From: Heloderma charlesbogerti
Lineage: Eukaryota > Chordata > Lepidosauria > Squamata > Helodermatidae
NCBI GenBank assembly: GCA_026122225.1
Contig: JANEZZ010002882.1
Coordinates: 1,488,001-1,552,000 of the forward strand
Direction of reading: 5' to 3'
Length of the DNA stretch: 64,000 nt
How positions within the stretch are numbered: position 1 is the first letter of the stretch; each line of letters begins with the position of its first letter. The position numbers were made by a program, and so were the translations under genes. This document shows, in pieces, positions 46,238 to 57,915 of this stretch. The notes beneath the pieces are model-generated. The model did not search any database. It was not told the DNA's origin and saw nothing but the letters and a program-made list of their open reading frames with translations.

Positions 46238-48439
46238 TCATGCAGGCTTCATGTGTGTAATGTTTACACAGAGTAGGGGGATGTGATTGCACACACTTAC
46301 CACAGACACTGGGCACTTCTCTCCCACATCTGCGCCCTTCCAATTGTTGTTGTTCAGTCGTGTCCGACTCTTCGTGACCCCATGGACCATAGCACGCCAG
46401 GCCTTCCTGTCCTGCGCTCTCTCCCGGAGTGTGCTCAAGTTCATATTCATTGCATCGGTGATGCTATCTAGCCATCTCATCCTCTGTCGTCCCATTCTCC
46501 TTTTGCCTTCAGTCTTTCCCAGCATCAGGGTCTTTTCCAGAGAGTTTTCTCTTCGCATTAGGTGGCCAAAATATTTGAGCTTCAGCTTCAGTATCTGTCC
46601 TTCCAATGAGCAGTCAGGGTTGATTTCCTTTAGGATGGACTGATTGGACCTCCTTGAAGTCCAGGGGACTCGTAAGAGTCTTCTCCAGCACCACAGTTCG
46701 AAAGCATCAATTCTTTGGCGCTCAGCCTTCCTTATAGTCCAGCTCTCACAGCCATACATTACTACTGGGAAAACCATAGCTTTGATTAGACGGACCTTTG
46801 TCGGCAAGGTGATGTCTCTGCTTCTTACTATGCTGTCTAGGTTTGCCATAGCTTTCCTCCCAAGGAGCAAGTGTCTTTTAATTTCATGGCTACAGTCACC
46901 GTCTGCGGTGATCTTGGAGCCCAAGAAAGTAAAATCTGTCACTGCTTCCATTTCTTCCCCTTCCATCTGCCAGGAAGTGAAGGGGCCAGATGCCATGATC
47001 TTCGTTTTTTTAATGTTGAGTTTCAAACCAGCTTTTGCACTCTCCTCTTTCACCCTCAACAAGAGGCTCTTTAGATCCGCTTCGCTTTCTGCCATTAGGG
47101 TGGTATCGTCTGCATATCGGAGGTTGTTGATAATTCTCCCGGCAATCTTAATTCCGACCTGTGATTCATCCAACCTGGCGTTTCTCATGATATACTCTGC
47201 ATATAAGTTAAATAAGCAGGGTGACAATATGCAGCCTTGTCGTACTCCTTTCCCAATTTTGAACCACTCGGTTGTTCCATGTCTGGTTCTTACTGTTGCT
47301 TCTTGACCCTCGTACAGGTTTCTCAGGAGACAGGTAAGGTGGTCTGGTACTCTCATCACTTTAAGAATTTGCCACAGTTTGTTGTGATCCACACAATCAA
47401 AGGCTTTAGCGTAGTCAATGAAGCAGAAATAGACGTTTTTCTGGAATTCTCTTGCTTTCTCCATGATCCAGCGAACGTTGACGATTTGATCTCTAGTTCC
47501 TCTGCCTCTTCGAAACCCAGCTTGTACTTCCGGTAGTTCTCGGTTCTCATACTGCTGAAGCCTAGTTTGTAGGATTTTGAGCATCACCTTGCTGGCATGT
47601 GAAATGAGCGCAATTGTGCGGTAGTTTGAACACTCTTTGGCGTCGCCCTTCTTTGGAATTGGAATGTAAACTGACGTTTTCCAGTCTTGTGGCCACTGTT
47701 GAGTGTTCCAAATGTGTTGGCATATTGAGTGCAGCACTTCAGCAGCAGCATCTTTTAGGATTTTAAATAGCTCAGCTGGAATACTGTCATCTCCCCTAGC
47801 TTTGTTGTTACTAATGCTTCCTAAGGCCCACTTGACTTCACTCTCGAGGATGTCCGGCTCAAGTTCAGTGGCCGCACTATCATGGCTATCAGGGACATTC
47901 AGATCTTTCCTGTATAGTTCTTCTGTGTATTCTTGCCACCTCTTCTTAATCTCATCTGCTTCTGTTAGGCCCCTGCCTTCTTTGTCCTTTATCATGCCCG
48001 TCTTTGCACAAAACGTTCCCTTGAGATCTCCGATTTTCTTGAAGAGATCTCTAGTCTTTCCCATTCTGTTGTTTTCCTCGATTTCTTTGCATTGTTCATT
48101 TAAGAAGGCCTTCTTGTCTCTCCTTGCTATTCTCTGGAACTCTGCATTCAATTGGATATATCTTCCCCTTTCTCCCTTGCTTTTCGCTTCCCTTCTTTCC
48201 TCAGCTACTTGTAAAGCCTCATCAGACAGCCACTTTGCTTTCTTGCATTTCTTTTTCTTTGGGATGGATTGAGTTGCTGCCTCCTGAACAATGTTACGGA
48301 CCTCCGTCCATAGTTCCTCAGGCACTCTGTCTATCAGGTCTATTCCCTTAAATCTATTCCTCACCTTCACTGTATATTCATAAGGGATATGATGTAGGTC
48401 ATACCTGAATGGTTTAGTGGTTTTCCCTACGTTCTTCAA
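46238..48439 (-). pseudogene. BovB reverse transcriptase part of ORF
   Basis: A 733-codon open frame on the minus strand. Reverse transcriptase landmarks are present: IPIPKKGDAKECSNYRTIAL, QAGFRRGRGTRDQI, FIDYAKAFDCVDH, GVRQGCILSPCLFNLY and the active-site box YADDTTLM. The C-terminal zone (YGCESWTIRKAE and WRAMVHGVTKSRTRL) is the segment kept in the truncated copies. The frame runs past the element end (46346) into flanking intron because the usual stop in the tail is missing. The true start lies in the upstream endonuclease segment. Confidence 0.92.
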
Positions 48440-49553
48440 TTTAAGCTGAAATTTTGCAACAAGAAGCTCATGATCTGAGCCACAGTCAGCTCCAGGTCTT
48501 GTTTTTACTGACTGTATAGAGCTTCTCCATCTTTGACTGCAAAGGACATAATCAATCTGATTTCAATATTGACCATCTGGTGATGTCCATGTGTAGAGTC
48601 GCCTCTTGTGCTGTTGGAAAAGAGTGTTTGCTATGATCAGCGTGTTCTCCTGGCAAAACTATATTAGCTTTTGTCCTGCTTCATTTTGTGCACCAAGGCC
48701 ATGCCTGCCTGTTATCCCAGTGATTTCTTGACTTCCTACTTTAGCATTCCAATCCCCTATGATGAAGAGGACATCTTTTTTTGGTGTTAGTTCTAGAAGG
48801 TGTTGTAGGTCTTCATAGAACCGATCAACCTCAGCTTCTTTGGCATCAGTGGTTGGGGCATAGACTTGAATTACTGTGATGTTGAATGGTTTGCCGTGGA
48901 TTCGTACTGAGATCATTCTATCGTTTTTAAGATTGTACCCCAGTACTGCTTTTCCCACCCTTTTATTGACTATGAGTGCTACTCCATTTCTTCTAAGGGA
49001 TTCTTGCCCACAGTAGTAGATATGATGGTCACCTGAATTAAATTCGCCCATGCCTGTCCATTTGAGTTCGCTGATTCCCAAGATGTCGATGTTCAATCTT
49101 GCCATCTCATGTTTGACCACCTCCAGCTTACCTTGATTCATTGATCTGACATTCCAGGTTCCTAAACAATATTGTTCTTTACAGCATCGGATTTTCTTTT
49201 CACCACCAGACACATCCACAGCTGAGTGTCCTTTCAGCTTTGGCCCAGCCGCTTCACTCTTTCTGGCGCTACTTGGAAATACCCTCTGCTCTTCCCCAGT
49301 AGCATATTGGACACCTTCCGACCTGAGGGTCTCATCTTCCGGCGTCATATCTTGTAGCCTTGTGATATGTTCCATAGGGTTTTCTTGGCAAGAATACTGG
49401 AGTGGGTTGCCATTTCCTTCTCCAGTGGACCACGTTTTGTCAGAACTCTCTGCCATGACCTGTCCGTCTTGGGTGGCCCTGCATGGCATAGCTTATGGCT
49501 TCACTGAGTTACGCAAGCCCCTTCGCCACAACAAGGCAGTGATCCGTGAAGGG
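46346..49553 (-). mobile_element. Nearly full-length BovB (RTE-clade LINE)
   Basis: A 3.2-kb non-LTR retrotransposon antisense to HERC1, flanked by a 12-bp target-site duplication GCCCTTCCAATT (46334-46345 and 49554-49565). On the minus strand it runs from a 5' UTR through an apurinic-type endonuclease domain to a reverse transcriptase, ending in a GTT/AAC-type tail. Low decay and an intact duplication indicate a fairly recent insertion. BovB is abundant in squamates and is the best-known horizontally transferred vertebrate LINE. Confidence 0.95.
48659..49489 (-). pseudogene. BovB endonuclease part of ORF, ends at premature stop
   Basis: 276 codons on the minus strand. After an N-terminal leader, motifs of the AP-endonuclease family are visible: LGTWNVRSMNQGK, GISELKWTG, NGVALIVNKRV, VYAPTTDAKEAEVDRFYEDL and IIGDWNAKVG. 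It stops at TAG (48659-48661). The same frame continues into the reverse transcriptase, with one more stop at 48563-48565 (TGA, consistent with CpG decay). No frameshift is seen between the parts. The element is therefore inactive as it stands, if the assembly is right. Confidence 0.9.
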
Positions 49554-50252
49554 GCCCTTCCAATTACCTTGCTGGAAATAACCCTAACTGCAGTTTCACT
49601 GCCAATACGTGGAAGTTGGGCAATTGCAGACAGAAGCATCCATTGGGTAGGGTGAGTGAATGAAATCTTGCTTTCATTCCTTCCCCCCAGCCCCCCAAAT
49701 ATGTGCACCTTTATACCTTTTGTTTTGATATGTCTGTCAGATTGCTGGCTTTACCTTGTAGCATATTTGGGAGCCTGAGCTCAGTGCATGAGTAAAGGCA
49801 GTGAACAGAGGGGGATGCGTGATTTTGTACAAAACCTTCAGTTTTATGAAAATACATCTTAGGTGTGTGTTGTTTTAAGCATCTTGGTGTAGTTGTAATG
49901 GTTAAGAACAAGAACTGTGAGCAAGACATTCATGGTACAAATCTCAGTTTAGCCAGGAACTTCTGGGATGGCTTTAGGGTGGCCATGCAATATTTTGCAG
50001 ATGTCTCAGCCTTCCTCTGTACTAATAATAATACGGTTGACCTTAAGGATGACTGAGAGAATGTGCATACAATTATTTGAGTAGTTGAGAAAGTGCTATC
50101 TAAATACTCTGTTGCTGTTGTTTTGAGGAAAATACACTCATTTGGTTTAGGGAAATACTTGATTTCATGGAGGGTAAAATAATTTGTATATGCTTTAAGT
50201 GTGTGCAGTTTTATCGCAATGATTACTCCCCCAGTAATGCTTTACCTTACAG

Positions 50253-50348
50253 GGATCATCTGCTGATCGGAGTCAGTGGAGGGAACCAACAAGAACATCT
50301 GATGGTTTGTGCTCTCTTTATGAGGCAGCTTTGTGCCTCTTTGAGGAG
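50253..50348 (+). CDS. HERC1: HERC1 coding exon, residues 311-342
   Basis: Encodes GSSADRSQWREPTRTSDG and then LCSLYEAALCLFEE, after the acceptor TACCTTACAG and before GTAGGT. 96 nt, phase 0 on both sides. A helical segment leading to RLD1. Confidence 0.96.
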
Positions 50349-51047
50349 GTAGGTCTCTCTAGCCACAATGTGTGGTTTTTTTTAATCTGTGTTTTGCATT
50401 TCTTCCAGTTGTATATTTCTTACTACTTTGGAAGTGTGAAAATAATAACTCCGAAGCTGTCACAGTGATTCCATGTATTTTGACCCTGGTATTTTATTTT
50501 GCCGGTCACTTGAATTTCTGCCCTGCCTTTTCTCAGGGCTCGAACTGGTTAACAGTTTAAGAAAAGATTAATAGAATTAACCCAATGAAGTGTGTGTGTG
50601 TGATGATATATTATTAAAATGACCCCACATCTGCTTAACTCTGACAGGCCAGACAAAAGTGGGGTGCTAGGAGAAAGGAATTCCACAGATGAAGGGTGAT
50701 CACAGAGAACACCTCTCTATGTGTCCTTGCTGGTGAACAATCAGGAAGTTGATTTCAGCGGATGTTGGTGGGCTGTAATGAAATATAATGGCATACATAC
50801 TGTGAAGGGGAATGATGACTTCCATTTTACAAAAGGGAAGTAGAAAGCTAGGCATCAGATACTTGTGGTAATATCTGTTACTACGAGTCTGTGATGTTTA
50901 ATTTCTGTGGTTGAACTTTGTGCATGAGACAGGAAATTAAACTAAAGCGAATAAAGAATCTAGACTGTGTGCTTGAATTAAGATGACAACGTGGTAGTTG
51001 ACCACAGCTCTCCCTCAATTTCCTGAAATACATCTTCGTTTTGATAG
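50349..51047 (+). other. HERC1: HERC1 intron
   Basis: About 700 bases with a short (GT)n run near 50590. No transposon or exon is evident. Confidence 0.75.
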
Positions 51048-51242
51048 GTTTGTCGCATGGCCTCAGACTACTCTAGGACGTGTGCTAGTCCAGACAGCAT
51101 TCAGACGGGTGATGCTCCCATTGTTTCTGAGACCTGTGAAGTGTATGTTTGGGGTAGCAACAGCAGCCACCAACTTGTGGAAGGAACACAAGAGAAAATC
51201 CTTCAGCCCAAGTTGGCACCAAGCTTTTCTGATGCTCAGACA
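51048..51242 (+). CDS. HERC1: HERC1 coding exon, residues 343-407, first RLD1 blade
   Basis: Reads VCRMASDYSRTCASPDSIQT, then CEVYVWGSNSSHQLVEG, the first RCC1-type repeat (VWG plus LxxG). It ends with SFSDAQT at a GTGAGT donor, phase 0. Confidence 0.97.
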
Positions 51243-51465
51243 GTGAGTGTTTTTTTCGTTGGGGGAGGAGTATGTCTGCATAGTAAAAAGGAGATGAAGA
51301 TTTCAGTGTTGGACACCTTCAAATATTTTCTCCAACCATTAAAAAAAATACACATTACAGTCCTGCGATTCCTGATTTGTGTGAGGGTATTTTGTGCTTA
51401 ACTTAAAACATTGATAGCCAATTCTAAATTATTTTTAACGTTCCTTAATCTTCTCCCCACAATAG

Positions 51466-51777
51466 ATTGAAGCTGGCCAGTACTGTACCTTCGTAATATC
51501 TACGGATGGCTCTGTTCGAGCTTGTGGCAAAGGCAGTTATGGCAGGCTAGGACTGGGCGATTCCAATAATCAATCCGCTCTGAAAAAGCTGACATTTGAG
51601 CCTCACAGATCTATCAAAAAAGTGTCATCATCCAAAGGTTCTGATGGCCACACGTTGGCGTTCACAACAGAAGGAGAAGTCTTCAGCTGGGGTGATGGTG
51701 ACTATGGGAAACTGGGCCACGGAAATAGCTCAACACAGAAATACCCAAAACTTATCCAGGGCCCTTTGCAAGGAAAG
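51466..51777 (+). CDS. HERC1: HERC1 coding exon, residues 408-511, RLD1 blades 2-3
   Basis: Encodes IEAGQYCTFVISTDGSVRAC, GKGSYGRLGLG and GEVFSWGDGDYGKLGHG, two canonical RCC1 repeats. 104 codons, phase 0, donor GTATGT. The upstream intron is 223 bases and featureless. Confidence 0.97.
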
Positions 51778-53608
51778 GTATGTTATACAAAGGAGTTGAC
51801 TGTCACTTTCATTTTATCTTACTTCAGTAATGTTGTTGCTTTGAGGACTTCATGGACCTAAGGTTTCTTTTTATCTGTGTTTTGGCTTTTCCCTATTTGG
51901 TGCCATCCAGTGGTCCAGAATACTGGGGTGCTCTCCTCTCTGTCCGCTAGGCAGACTGTGTTCTGAAACAAAGACTTGGCTGGGTTAGGAGGCACCTTCC
52001 ACATCCTTAGAGCCAGTTTTTCCCCTTGGTGGGTGGTAGAAATGTCCTAGTCCAGAGGACCCCTGTGACGAAGAATCATAGAACCATAGAATAGTGGGGT
52101 TGGAAGGGGCCTACAAGGCCATCGAGTCCAACCTCCTGCTCAATGCAGGAATCCACGTCAGATGTGAGCTTTCTCTGCATTCTTTTGAGCTGCAGGCGTA
52201 CTAATTTTATTCATTTAAAATATTTATATACTGCCTTCATTTCTCACTTTCAAGGTGATTTACATGAATTAAAAGCACAACAGGAAATACACTGTCATAA
52301 AGCCACAAAGTAAAACAGTGGGTTTGTAGCTGTGGAGGCTGCTGAAAAATGCTTCCACGTACTGGCATGTAATGTTTGTATTACACCTGCCAGTTGAGTT
52401 GGACCAGGTGCATGGAATGCTAATGTCAGCCATGGCTGTGGAGGTTTGGCTCTGGCATGGAGCTGTTCCCCATGAACAGACTGAAGACATATGCTGTGTT
52501 CTGTTGCTCAGAGGGAGGTGTATGTGGGTAACATTTGGCCTTAGATGGTTTTGCTGAATTTGGGCTGTCTTCAGAGTTCATTTGATTTCCTTAGCCATTT
52601 TCACCTAGTTTAACTCTTAGTTCATTTGTTTTCAAATTCACTAATATAATTCCTACAAATATTAGATGGAGCAGAATCATATCATTTCTGTCTTTCCTGC
52701 ACAGGTACTCCCAACAGATACAAAAATGCTGGTAAAAAAGGGTAAAAAAAAAGAATGTAGGGGTAGTGTTCTCTTTCACAATCTTCCGATTTGCCCATAG
52801 ATTAGGAAGGGGCATTTTCAGGGATAGGTGCTGCCAGTTGCTATCACAAGGCAGCTGAAAAGCTGATTGAGCCATATTTTAGTTACAGTGCAGGATTTCT
52901 GTGTTGAGACGAAGACTAGAGGTGGAGCAGGTAAGAAGAATGGGTGTGAGCACAAAGGTAGATTTGTAGTAGCCATCAGCTGGGGTCCTGACAGCTGCCT
53001 TGCAGCTCCGAAACTTCCTGTAGTGTCTTACTATAATGTCAATGATTGCTGGAAGCAACCCAGGATTTGGCAAGCGAGCCCACACCTTAGCCCAGCAGGG
53101 TCTCCCATTTGTTTTTCTTCCCATGTTAACGTTAGATATAAGATGTATGGCTCTACTTTGCTGTGCTCACAGCTTATGCTTCAAAATTCAGCTATGTATC
53201 AGATTTCCCAGAACCAATTGTAGTGCTCACACTTCATCACCAATTTTGTTGATGAGGAGAAGTTGGAGGCTTTTTCTCTATTCTGGCTAAGTTGGTCTTT
53301 CCCAGGATATATTCTGCCAAAGCTGAATTCAACAGTTAGAAATATGACAGGGACAGCTGCATCCCTTATTATGGAATACGTAGAGGGACAGAATGAAGAT
53401 AGAGCTGGGAGCGGCATGGGGTCTGTGGTTTTGTGATTAGTGGCAGTTAAAGCAGGAGCAATGCCTTGGTGCCATTGGAGATTGCTAAGGGAGGGAGGGG
53501 GAGAGTAATGAGGAATATCTCAATGTCGGTTCTGTGTTGATAGTAGCATTTCCAGCAGCAGTTGAGCTTTAACTGTTTCTCTTTCTCTCTTTTTTGCATG
53601 CTATATAG
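51778..53608 (+). other. HERC1: HERC1 intron
   Basis: Contains an antisense CR1 3' end (about 52076-52160) directly followed by an antisense L2-like tail (about 52200-52265). The rest shows no feature. Confidence 0.75.
52076..52160 (-). mobile_element. CR1 LINE 3' end, reversed
   Basis: TCATAGAACCATAGAATAGT, then GGTTGGAAGGGGCCTACAAG and ATCGAGTCCAACC, the reverse complement of the 13830 and 40878 copies. Confidence 0.85.
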
Positions 53609-53705
53609 GTAGTGGTATGTGTGTCAGCTGGATACCGTCACAGTGCTGCTGTTACAGAAGATGGTGAATTATATACTTGGGGAGAAGGAGACTTTGGTAG
53701 ACTAG
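53609..53705 (+). CDS. HERC1: HERC1 coding exon, residues 512-544, RLD1 blade 4
   Basis: Reads VVVCVSAGYRHSAAVTEDGE, then LYTWGEGDFGRL and one base of a Gly codon. RCC1 repeat with an intact WG and G-rich turn. The donor GTAATG is slightly weak. Confidence 0.96.
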
Positions 53706-55172
53706 GTAATGGAAATAGTTTCCGGCATACTGTCCTAGTGCTTTTAACAGTATAATTAATATTTTATTGAAAGAAGTTGTAACCTAAAACAAAACAGAAA
53801 AGCAATGATTGAAGAAAATACTAAATCAGCTTTGGTATGAACTTGTAACCAACCCATTTGTCAAAGCTGAATAATAGTAAGACATGTTTTGATTTACAAT
53901 ATATTGAACTATTGACCACACTTCTTTCATGCATATTTTCTAGGCCTAAATCATATTTTTCTATAGAATAAAATGATGCCATTGTTGGATCAGTGAGCTC
54001 CTCTATAACTTGGAACATTACTAGTATCTCATTTGGTGCTTTTATTCTCCTAATATTAAAACTGATTCTATATGAAGTTCAGTACTAGCATCTGACCCAC
54101 AACCTCAGTTAAATAAATCAGTCTAAGTCCTCAAATTACCCCCTACTACCTTTTTCCTTACTCTTCTAATCTATAATTCTAGATAGCATTATATAGACCA
54201 TTCACTACTTCACATTTTCAGATCCTTTTTCAGGAGTGTAAATCCTTCCAAATTATATTAATTTGAGCTCGTTTCCAAGATACTAGGATACTTTTAACTA
54301 CATTGAGTTAGAAAGCCTATATGTCTATGTGCGTGTGTGTGTGTGTGTGTGTGAGAACGTGTATATCCAGGCAGTCCATCCATTCTAGGGCTTTTATTCC
54401 TTGTTAAGCCTTCATTGTTAAAATCTCTCCTTGGGTAACATCTGTATTCAAATATTATTTTTATTGGTTTCTATCTATTTTAATGGAATTCCATCAAAAC
54501 ACCTCATTTATGTGTTCCTTCAAAGGATTGCTTGAAGTATATAAATCTGAATAATACATTCAAACTCTGTTGCTATCTCCCCGCCTTTCACTTTAATTCC
54601 ATTCATTGTTTGGAGGTGGGGAATTGATACCCCTCTCTTAACTTTCTAATACACCTTGTGAACCAAAGCTTCCTGGTTTTATTGCCTATCTAAAAAAAGT
54701 CTTTGCTTTGAAAAGGATAGAGATGTAGCAATTGCTGCAACTGTCAGTAAACTAAAACAGTCCTTTATGTAGTTTAATCTCTGTTCCTGTTTTCTTACCA
54801 GATGTTTTACATTCAGGTTAAAAAAAACCCCTAATTTTTATTTTTTTTCTTCATGATAACATTCCTTATCTTATTCTCTTTGAAGCACCTCCCAGTTTTT
54901 TAGACTATAATTAAGGAAAAATAATATTTTACATCTGCACTGACTCAATAAGTGTTTGAAACATGATGCATTAACCTGTGCTGACTCGCAGTATTCAAGG
55001 AACATACCTTCTTCTCTACCTACCCAAAGCTTCCATGCCAGGAGAAGAAAGGATTATATTTCTTTAATGTGGATTAAAAACTTTGTTTTTAGGATGGGTT
55101 TTGGTTTGCTTACAAGGAAAAAAGAGGAGAAGGAAACTTTCAAATTAACTGTACTTACTTTTCTTTTCTAAG
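53706..55172 (+). other. HERC1: HERC1 intron
   Basis: AT-rich, with (GT)n at 54332-54353. No transposon or exon was recognised. Confidence 0.75.
54332..54353. repeat. (GT)n microsatellite
   Basis: About 11 CG/GT units in HERC1 intron sequence. Confidence 0.9.
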
Positions 55173-55316
55173 GTCACGGTGATAGCAACAGCCGTAACAT
55201 TCCAACTTTAGTAAAAGATATTAGCAATGTTGGAGAGGTTTCCTGTGGCAGCTCACATACAATCGCTTTATCCAAAGATGGACGAACCGTTTGGTCATTT
55301 GGAGGAGGAGATAATG
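55173..55316 (+). CDS. HERC1: HERC1 coding exon, residues 544-592, RLD1 blade 5
   Basis: Completes GHGDSNSRNIPTLVKD, then ISNVGEVSCGSSHTIALSKD and RTVWSFGGGDN. 144 nt with a split Gly codon at each end. Donor GTAACG. Confidence 0.97.
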
Positions 55317-56328
55317 GTAACGTGGTTTCACACCTTTTCTCTCTTAAGATATGTCGGATTGTACAGAGTGCTGTCTGTTGGGGAGAAGTGAGGAAATCTC
55401 AGCTTCTATGCTCTGTCTTGTCCTGGCTTTCTGCCCATCTTTTAAGCACAGAAAAAGCCAATTGTCGCATTTGGATGATCATCCACAGCTTCATAAACTG
55501 TGGTTGATCAAGCTTTGGCTGCACAGTCCTCCCACTCCTTTGGTGCTCACCAACTTTGTATGTCCAAACTGGTGATCTCTGGCTTGATGTCACTTAACAA
55601 ACCAGGATCATCCTGGCTTATTTTTCTACTTTTTAACTTAAATTAAGCCAGAGATCCCTGCTTTTTGGTACTCTGGCTTAATGCAAGCCAGGGTCTTGCA
55701 TTCTTTACCTTTGGATGCAGCAGGTAACTCTGGCTTAAAGCAAGCCAGGATGAGGGAGGAGTGTGTGGCCAAGGTGCTCAGCCAAGGCTTTGTAAACCAT
55801 CGTTTATGGAAGTGTGGGTGAGGTCATTCAGATGTGGCTGAGATCATTTGATTGTTCGAATATGGCTGAGTTGAAGAGGTCTTTATGTGACTTCAAATTA
55901 CTGAGAGGGAAGCAAAACTGAGAGGGGGTGATGGTAGATCATCTAGAGTACTCTTACCTCTACATCTCAGCTTCTTGCTTGGGTCTGGGAGCTTTGGTGG
56001 GCTCCTCCCACAATAGTGCTGTGTGTGACCTAGGTTTACAGGCAATGGGGAAAGGTTGTGTGAGCTGATTGGATTTATGGATAGTGGCCTCAATAAGTAA
56101 AATAGTACGTTGTAACAATTCATGTCCTGAGATGTATTTAAAGATGTTTCCTCTGTAAAACTGTTGAAGTGATGCCAAATTTTCACAGTATTGTTGAACA
56201 CCTACAGTTTACTTGAAATACTTCCAGTTTAAAACTGTAGATTATGTTAGATTTATGTTTATTGGATGGCCCATGAGGTGCAGGCTGCATCATAAATGCC
56301 ATTGTTCTCTTGTGTGTGATCCCAACAG
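55317..56328 (+). other. HERC1: HERC1 intron with a foldback element
   Basis: Contains an imperfect inverted-repeat element (about 55483-55822) with internal CTGGCTTA units. The remaining sequence is plain. Confidence 0.7.
55483..55822. mobile_element. Imperfect foldback element with internal CTGGCTTA repeats
   Basis: The left arm contains CCACAGCTTCATAAACTGTG and the right arm, reversed, CCACACTTCCATAAACGATG. Between them CTGGCTTA, or its inverse TAAGCCAG, occurs several times. Confidence 0.55.
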
Positions 56329-56456
56329 GCAAACTTGGTCATGGTGACACCAACAGAGTATATAAGCCTAAAGTTATAGAAGCCCTACAGGGAATGTTCA
56401 TACGGAAAGTTTGTGCTGGAAGCCAGTCGTCACTTGCTCTAACATCAACAGGGCAG
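56329..56456 (+). CDS. HERC1: HERC1 coding exon, residues 592-634
   Basis: Completes (G)KLGHGDTNRVYKPKVIEALQ and GMFIRKVCAGSQSSLALTST, finishing the fifth blade and starting the sixth. Donor GTAAGC after the CAG codon. Confidence 0.97.
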
Positions 56457-57670
56457 GTAAGCAGGAAGCAACTTTACAAATAAATACACAAAAGTTACCA
56501 GCTCAGAAATAGCCATTCATACCAGTGCAAGTCATTTGTCACCTATCAGTACTCTGGGAAAAGAGAAAATTCATTCAGTTTACAAAACCTTTCCTACCTG
56601 CTTACTATAGAATATTTGCAAACCTGGTAAGATGTGATTTGCATTTTGCTCAATTCCTGTGTCTTATGTTTTATAGCAGGGCTGGACAAGCTTTTTCTAT
56701 CGAGCTGCATTCTCTGATCAGTAATCTGTTGGGGGCCACATGTTCGTGGTGGGTGGGGCTGAAGCCAGAGGTGGGTGGAGCCAGAACCAAAAGTGGATGG
56801 GTCAGCCCTTTTCTCTCTCTGCCCGCTCCTTTCTCTCTCTCTTTCTCTCTCCTTTCCTACGTAGTGGTTTGCCAGGGAAGGGACAGATGATTCTTGCCAG
56901 AGGTCTGGACTAACTGCATGCAGAGGGCTTTTTTGAATAAGGCCAAGGGTGGTGGGTTGCCCATCCCTGTTATATACACGGCTTTTCTACTTTAAAAGTG
57001 GCGTTCAGTATTCTAAAGACCAAGTAATAAAGAGTAGTAAAGTCTTACAACATTACGATATAATAAAATGCACATCTTAAGTGTATTACAATAGCTAATA
57101 TATGCACAGAGTTGGTGTCTTAACCTTCTTTTAAAGGTATACATTGTGGGTCTTCCTGTAACAATTCATAGGTATACAAACAATAGAGAAAAGTTTAACA
57201 AGCATCCAATCTCTCTGGCAAAGAACAAAAAGGGGGTACAGTTTGATACTTCTTAGATATTAAAGATTGCAGGCAGAAATTTGTACTTGAGCTCCTGGAG
57301 GTAGGGCTGCAGTGTTCCATCGTCTAAACAATTACTCAAAAAAGTTCTCTGACTAACAGGGAAGATGATCTGCAATAAAAAGTACCTTTAAAAACTGTGC
57401 TATCTTTAAAGAGGCATCCTCTCTTGTCCTTTATGTGGGAGGGAATGCTTCTTCTAAGATTACGCATGCTACAACTCATGTGTGCACCATCTTAAAAACA
57501 AATATCGTCAGCTTCTATCTTCAGAGCTACTATCTACCTGTATGCAAATTTAATTGACTCAAACATCAGTTGTGTGAGCAGAATTTCTTTATTCAGTCCT
57601 AGCTGGTTTAAGCATGGGCTTTTGGACTCATAACAATGAGATTTTTTACATTCTGTATATTTTGATCTAG
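56457..57670 (+). other. HERC1: HERC1 intron
   Basis: Contains a hAT-like short element (56677-56969). The rest is AT-rich with no recognised feature. Confidence 0.7.
56677..56969. mobile_element. hAT-like short element
   Basis: Left end CAGGGCTGGACAAGC and right end (reverse complement) CAGGGATGGGCAACCC match the CAGGGGTGGGCAA type of hAT terminal repeat. The 8-bp target duplication is not convincing. Confidence 0.5.
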
Positions 57671-57815
57671 GTGTATGCCTGGGGCTGTGGCGCATGCCTA
57701 GGATGTGGTTCCTCGGAAGCTACGGCTCTCAGGCCAAAGCTAATTGAAGAGCTGGCTGCTACACGGATAGTAGATATTTCAATTGGGGACAGCCACTGTT
57801 TGGCACTTTCTCATG
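57671..57815 (+). CDS. HERC1: HERC1 coding exon, residues 635-683, RLD1 blade 6
   Basis: Encodes VYAWGCGACLGCGSSEATAL, RPKLIEELAATRIVDISIGD and SHCLALSH. Acceptor TTTTGATCTAG, donor GTAAAA. The next intron is only 100 bases long. Confidence 0.97.
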
Positions 57816-57915
57816 GTAAAATATAGTATATCTGTAATGCTAAGATTTATTTTGGTAATTGTACATGGGGTTTAAAATATGTTTTTAATTGTGGCTATTG
57901 TTTGTTTCTGCTTAG

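Larger units (their letters stand above)
45506..50252 (+). other. HERC1: HERC1 intron 2 with antisense full-length BovB
   Basis: Two thirds of the intron is the BovB at 46346-49553. The flanks 45506-46333 and 49566-50252 hold only a 10-nt G run near 46091 and ordinary AT-rich sequence. Confidence 0.85.
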
